From the NCBI RefSeq assembly GCF_949987535.1, contig NC_080069.1, positions 40,847,269-40,911,268 of the forward strand: DNA of 64,000 nucleotides. Reading direction: 5' to 3'. Of the stretch, positions 58,105-64,000 are shown in pieces (position 1 is the first letter of the stretch; the number at the start of each line of letters is the position of its first letter). This DNA is from Balaenoptera acutorostrata (taxonomy: Eukaryota; Chordata; Mammalia; Artiodactyla; Balaenopteridae). The notes under the pieces were generated by a model, which ran no database searches, was not told where the DNA came from, and was given only the letters and a program-made list of their open reading frames with translations. Made by a program: the position numbers and the translations under genes.

Positions 58105-59600
58105 GAAAAGCAGGAACAGAATTATCTCCTCACATGCACCATTGCTTAGTTAATGCTTCTGCTCAGAAAAATACTTCAGTTGTTCAATTTGGTGTTACTG
58201 ATTTTTCATTCTTAATGGTTTGCTACCCTTTGATTCCTCAAAAATCAATCAGGAGCTTTGAATGTTTGTGAGGCTAAGAGGAGGGTTATAAAGAAAAGGA
58301 AAAGGAGGGAGTTTAACTGATGGAAGAAAGAAAATTTTATTCTCTGCTTTCTTCAAAGACTGGTGTTCCCCTCTCTGAAGTGAGTAAACAATACTACTTG
58401 CATTTTCCTAACTTAAAAAAGAAAACGGGGGTGGGGTTTCTTATCCATGTGTTTTATAAAACTACATCACAATCCATGTGCTGAGTCACCTAAATGTAGT
58501 TACCAGATCATTTCTTCTTCCACCCAAATCAGTTATGACCAGATATTGATGACAGCCCAACCCATTTAAAGCTGGGTGCTCAGTTAACATAAATCTGCAA
58601 TAATGCCCTTTCAGTAGAGTATTAGGCTACAAGGCTGAATTTCCTAACAATTTCCTTTCACGTTGAAATGTAAAATTGGGCCATTTTGGGTCTCAAATTC
58701 TCACTTTTTTAAATCAAAAGATATCAAATCTATGGTCTCATTTACAAGAGAAAGTGTGACTTTTCTCCCTCAGTCTCATCAGAAACAGCCCCAGCTAACT
58801 GACTTCACATTTCCTTAGTGAAATCACCTGTGTTTCAAGGCCCACTTGTCAGATGATCTCCTCTGATTGAAAGGATACTTTTACAGGGTGTTTAGATATA
58901 TCTTAGAATGTCCTGAGTGGGACAGTTAAATTAAAATCACCTTTCTGGACTGAAACACAGTGAGCACGAAAGTGGGTCCCCAATTATGGGCACAAGTCTC
59001 TCTCTCCCCCCTCACTCTATCTCTTTTGCTCCTTCTCTTCAATAATTTATTAAATCGGTTCAGCAGATCTAAAGGAATGAAGTCTACCAACAAATGAGAT
59101 GCATAAATGACCATGAAACTTGTTACTATCATAAGTGGAAGAAGTTTTGAGGGTGGTAAAACTTTCACCACCTTTTCAGTGGTGACTGGAGCATTCCTTT
59201 TAAGGAATTACTATCAGTCAGTCTGAATTGGGAAGGGCTTGAGAACTTTATCATTTGGCTTGAGGGCTGTTTGTCCAAGGGTAGTCATCTCTGGCCTTCA
59301 AATAGCAGCCAGATAAGAACTGTAATTTAACCTATTCAGTGCCTTACTGTCTAGCAGCCACCTTTTCAACTGTGTGGATGGTTCTACAAAGAACACAGAG
59401 CGCATCTCTGTGTAATTAAAGTTCCAGCTGCATGGATCTGCTCACTAGAAATTCAGAGTCCCTGAGACCTGTGTCTCAGAGGCTTCCCCTGTCCCCTCCC
59501 ACATTCTCTCTTGTTTCCTCCTTTTTCCCGCCCTTTCTGGCTTTATAATTCATCTCTGAGACTGCGGCAGAAAAACCGCAAAGAAACTAATAGTCTCACT
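58105..59600. other. Intronic stretch with no recognised feature
   Basis: Unique-looking AT-rich intron sequence with no recognised exon or repeat. Confidence 0.35.
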
Positions 59601-59604
59601 TCCT

Positions 59605-59690
59605 AACTAAATTGGGTGCTCCTTGAAGGCATGTCCTATTTATCTTAACACAGAGCCTTAATAAATGTTGGGGGAATTAATGGAAGTTCC
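59605..59690 (+). repeat. L2 LINE 3' end
   Basis: 'gtgctccttgaaggcatgtc ctatttatcttaacacagag ccttaataaatgttggggga' matches the sense L2 terminus. Confidence 0.65.
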
Positions 59691-59944
59691 CTTTGCCCAT
59701 GATGATGCTGGCAAAAACAATACTTGCATGCAAATGAATCATGCACCTTAAAATCTTCAACCCTATCTCAAATTGTGCTTAACCTATTCAAGGAGGGTAG
59801 ATTTTATTCTTCAAGAAGATACCACAATAATATTTATCCATATTTGTACCAAACAATGAACATAAATATTAATTCGCAGGTAGGTATCACTCTTAACAAG
59901 TCAATCGCATACTGAAAGGGCAGGCTACTAGCACTTAGCTTTTT

Positions 59945-60160
59945 GGCAGAGGGATAGTTAAGATCTCTGGCTGTGGAGGGAACACTCTGCAGGTTCAAAT
60001 CCTGGCTTTCAACCTTTGTTGATGGTGTGAATGTAGGCCGAGTTTCTTTACCTTTACAGCAGGGCCCAGGATACTCATGGAGTTGTTGGCTGAATTTATG
60101 AGTAGCACCTATAAAGTGCTCAGAGAGGTTTGTCCTTAGTAAGGCTCAATAAACTTTAGT
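59945..60160 (+). repeat. MIR SINE
   Basis: A near full-length sense MIR: 'gtggagggaacactctgcag gttcaaatcctggctttcaa', 'gttgttggctgaatttatga' and 'aaagtgctcagagaggtttg'. Confidence 0.75.
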
Positions 60161-60499
60161 CATCAGACAGCTGATCACAGTACTACCCTTTCAAGCAGAG
60201 ATGCAAATTATGGGGTTTCAGAAAGGGCAACCTCACTTTGTTTCCATCATGGGAAAGGGACATGAAAATAACATTAAGAGATTGATTCATACCTGATTAC
60301 TAGTTCCCTATGTGCCTGATTTGTCTAAGTAAAAATAATATATTGACAAAGGGTATGGCTGTTTCTACAAACAACCTTGCAAGGACAGATAAGAGATTTT
60401 TTATCTCTTTTTCCTAAAAGGACACAGTCTTGTACTGGTAGCTTAGTCAAAGACATTTCTATGATAGGAGAACAAAGTCATGCTCACAGCCCATAATAA

Positions 60500-60730
60500 C
60501 AGCAGCAACTCTACTGTCCTACTGGTTAACATACTGATACTGTTTCAAGGGTTCATAACGTATGTTCATTCATGTGATCACCATCTGCCAGAGATACAGG
60601 AGAGAGAGAATCAAAGTGAAACAGAGAAGGTTAAGAAGTTTTACTTTGGCAATACAATGAATTAGTGGCGACAGTGAGACTGGAACCTCGGTACCTTGAC
60701 TCTCAACACCAAGCTCTTTTTAGTTTACCA
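60500..60730 (-). repeat. Probable MIR SINE fragment
   Basis: 'tgtttcaagggttcataacg tatgttcattcatgtgatca' and 'gtggcgacagtgagactgga acctcgg' resemble the antisense MIR start and end. The middle is poor. Confidence 0.45.
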
Positions 60731-60808
60731 TGAAATACTCCCTTATGAACTACAGTTAATTTCTAAAAATTTGAGTACATGCAGTAAACATTTTGTCATA
60801 CCATGTAG

Positions 60809-61000
60809 TGGTGGTTCTCAGCAAAAAAGCCTAGACAAGCAGCATCTGCTTTACCTGAGAACTTGGTAGCTGTGTAAATTCTTGGGGCCACCCTAGACCT
60901 CCCGAATCAGAAGCTCTGGGGGTGGGGCCCACAGTCTATTTTACCAAGTCCTCTGTGTGATTCCCATGCACACCAAAGTTTGAGAGCCACTCCCCTAGAA
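60809..61000. mobile_element. MER5-type hAT-Charlie DNA transposon relic
   Basis: 'gtggttctcagcaaaaaagc', 'agcagcatctgctttacctg agaacttg', 'gaatcagaagctctgggggt ggggcccacagtctat' and the end 'caaagtttgagagccactcc' give the two ends and the centre of a MER5 element. Confidence 0.8.
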
Positions 61001-61225
61001 TAAGGAGGCTAGTAATAACTAAATTATCTCATTTAGTCTTTACAACAGCTCCAAGATATGTAATATCATCATCACAATCTTAGATAGAGGAAACCAAGGC
61101 TCTAAAAGAAGAGTCAATCTTTCTAACATCATGTGATCAATAAGAGAAAACTGAAGCTCACACCTATGTCTGCCTGACTCCAGAAGTCCAGCTCCTACAC
61201 CCACTGCCTCATTGCCTCTCAACAA
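61000..61225 (-). repeat. MIR SINE
   Basis: Antisense MIR: 'attatctcatttagtcttta caacagctccaagatatgta', 'gaggaaaccaaggctctaaa' and 'tgtctgcctgactccagaag tccagctcctacaccc'. Confidence 0.8.
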
Positions 61226-61229
61226 GTAT

Positions 61230-64000
61230 AATTGTCAGAAAGAATTTTACTAGAAAGTATTCGAATCTGTTTATCCATAATTTCTATCCAAACAAGGCTA
61301 TTCTTTTTCTTCACAAAAGACCTTCCCATTTAAAATGATGGCTATCATGTCCCCCTACTCCCATCATATAACTTAGGGGATGAAGTATTAAAATAATCAG
61401 TTGGACAGTGGAGATCTGAGCTTTTCTACAAAATGATCATACAAATACCCAATTCCAGTGGGATCCAGGCTCATATAGCCTAGGCTACTTTTTATACTAC
61501 TCCAAATTTGGAATTGAAGAACACTTTTGATCGCTGAGTTCCTCAAATGGTTGGCACTTATTTTCTAAGGGAATAAAAATGTAATTGACTTCCATTTCCA
61601 TAACTAGAACTAGCTCAAGGATGCAAAGAGAGTTGTTTATAGTCAGGCAAAGACTTAAAATAATGGTGAAGGCCTGAGTTAGCAGAGGAAGCCCCCAATG
61701 GAAGTCTTGAAATACTTTTCAGAGAACAGCAGGTGCTCTGTGGCTATGTCCTGGAATCTGTTGATGCTGATCTCAGGACAGGGCCTGTGCTTAAGTGGTT
61801 GCATATTTCATTTAATGTTGCTTCTCTCTCCATCCGTCTTACCTTGGGGTCATTAAGTTTTCAGGGAGCCATGGGAACAGAACTGAGTATAAACTTAAAG
61901 GACAGCAATTTGGTATTAAGATGCTGTCAAAGGGCAAAAGGGTAGTAATTTTTAAGACTAGAATTGGGAACACTTAAGGGGCCTTTTTTTCCTTAGCTCA
62001 TGCACCTGCAAAATGACCTCGCTACCAAGAACTGATTCTGAAGGGTCAGAATAATAGTAAGTGCCCTTTCTCACCTCCCTATCCTTGCTTTACCCAACAA
62101 AAGTTGGGTGGGGAAAGAATGAGACAGAAGAAAGAATCCACCACAGCTCTGAGAAAGAAAATCTATACAATCTCCTTAACTGCATATTGTCCGTCCCCTT
62201 TGACAAATAATCATACATCATTATATTTTGTTTACAAATCTTTGTGAAATGGAGATTAACTGAGGATATGTGCTATCTTTGAAATTATTTTTAAGTCAAA
62301 GCATATAAATTACTTCCTTTAAACCTAATGGTCATATGAATATCAAACAGTAGCTATGCCATGTACTGGAGATGTGTTACCCTACATTTTTATATTCTGT
62401 GGCATGTGCACGAAAGTGTAATTTTATCATTAGCACATGGGTTTGTAGGTAAGAAGTAAAATAGGTAGAGAGCTTGGGACAAAGAGAATAAGGTGGATCT
62501 GCGAAAAGCATAGGATTTTTGTGAGGATAGTGTTAGCATGTAAAGGGAGAGGCACTGGGCTATCATGTGGATTTAGAGTAAATGCCTCCTTTAATATAAT
62601 CTAAGGTTAAGGTCCTGCTGAGAAAGAATCCTGATCAACTGCACTTTGCTAGTCCTCAGTCAGTAAGAGCCACCCAGGGAAACTGTGTCTCTCCTCGCAG
62701 TGTGGCCATGAGTGGGTTTTCCTAAAAGCCACCTTGGCTAAAGGCCACCAAACTCTGCTCCCTTTCCTAAACCTCTAATACTGACATCTGATATTAAAAC
62801 TTTGTACCATGGAGGTGTATAATTCATAATTCAACCCAATCACAAGGAAAAGTGTTATTGCATGGAAGCACGGAGAAAATGCAAAACATTCTTAAGTACA
62901 TTTAGAGTGTATATTAGGAATGTACATTTACATTTGCATTAATCAGAATGTGTACCCAATAACAAAGGCACTGGATAGAAATTCAGAAATTAAATCTCTT
63001 GGTTAGTTATGCCACATGATGCCAATCCATCAACTGGATTGTTATTCCCCTTGCCCACTGAGTTAGCTGATTCCTTGACTAAGCCAATTTAATTCTGGCT
63101 GCATAGATTCCTCTTCAGGCTAATCAATAAAAATCCAGAAACTACCATTTTAAAGGTTAAACTGCTAAATGATTCGAAACACAGGCATTTCAAAACGATT
63201 TCTCTCATCAAAACTCTTTCCTTTTTATCCTGTGGACATAATGACTGAAGTGAAATGCTATTTTTTAAAAAATACAATTCTTCCACTTATGGAGAAAAAG
63301 GACATTGGAGTATCATGCTTCCTCAACTGACTTAAGAAAACAATGAAAAAATCAACAAGTTCCAATGATTATACAACTTGAACTATAGGTTAGATAAACT
63401 ATGTTTTGTTTCCAAAATAAAATGGAAAACAATGGATTAAGAAAAATATTTGCTTAATTACATACAGATGAGTAATTACATACACACACATGCACACACA
63501 CACTCACATCCCACATATTTTAAGGAATTACTCAGTTAAAAAAAAATTAAGACCTCAACGTGTAAAAAGCACATAGGCAGAAAATCTACATAAGAAAAAA
63601 CAAGAATGGGTTACAAAAATTGGGGAGTGATTGATTTAGTCATTTGTCCTTTCCAGCTCCTTTGGAAAGATCTTCTCTGCCTGTGAAGGCATCACCTAAA
63701 TTCATGTAAAAACCTGGCATGGGTATCTGAAGAATTTATTTCAGACTACGTGCTCTCTCACAGTTTGACCCACTAACTCTTGCTTCTATCGTCCCAGTTT
63801 CTTCATTACATCTACTCTAAGGTACATGTTCAGCATTACATGCTTTGATGTCCCATCTTGGACACACTACCCAAGCGGGACCTGGCGTGCCCTCCTTCAG
63901 ATTCACATTCAGCCTCTGCCCTTGTATTGGGATGGTGTGGGAGGGACCTCCTTGGCTGTTGACCTCCTGCCTTGCCCCAGAGGAACTCATCAACAGTCAG
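61230..64000. other. Intronic stretch with no recognised transposon
   Basis: About 2.8 kb without a recognised element. A short CA run lies at 63482-63505. No kinase exon was found on the minus strand up to the window end. Confidence 0.4.

Overview
The window is mammalian nuclear DNA with a typical intergenic and intronic make-up: sparse coding, spliced exons, and MIR, L2, L1, DNA-transposon and LTR remnants throughout. The lineage signal is good. At 45793-46157 lies a tRNA-derived SINE of the CHR type (Cetacea-Hippopotamus-Ruminant group), with the head 'ggacttccctg..ggcgcagtggttaag' that I associate with whales and dolphins. The young L1 3' ends (20018-27234 and 57427-58084) are of the kind found in cetartiodactyls. 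A cetacean is the best guess; species is not resolvable by eye.

The only gene I can support is NTRK2 (TrkB, the BDNF/NT-4 receptor tyrosine kinase), on the minus strand. Two coding exons are visible: the penultimate one (19223-19381, 53 codons) and the last (18167-18352, 61 codons plus stop). Both have clean splice sites and intact frames. The sequence from 18166 down to about 12.57 kb is probably the long 3' UTR, ending at two AATAAA signals on the minus strand. Everything above 19381 is the intron upstream of the penultimate exon, more than 44.6 kb long and running off the window. Everything below about 12.57 kb is downstream intergenic DNA.

Layout: 1-12.57 kb, intergenic DNA with an old L1 end, an ERVL-type remnant, MIR/L2 pieces, and an LTR that split a MIR at 10771-11200; 12.57-18.17 kb, NTRK2 3' UTR with an AU-rich element, A-tracts and an embedded MIR; 18.17-19.38 kb, the two exons and an 870-bp intron; 20.02-27.23 kb, a full-length but coding-dead L1 in antisense orientation to NTRK2, its 5' UTR only 636 bp from the penultimate exon; 27-64 kb, repeat-rich intron with nested insertions, two LTRs with clear target-site duplications, a CHR SINE, a second young truncated L1, an orphan CpG-rich patch carrying a CTCF-like motif (about 39.23-39.60 kb), and a perfect 16-bp hairpin at 48416-48453.

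I found no previously undescribed gene system. The most worthwhile leads are the L1 5' UTR facing the TrkB exon with a good antisense splice donor, the intronic CpG island, the 3' UTR AU-rich element, and the hairpin pair at 48.4 kb. All repeat family names come from reading the sequence, not from a database search, and edges without a target-site duplication are approximate.
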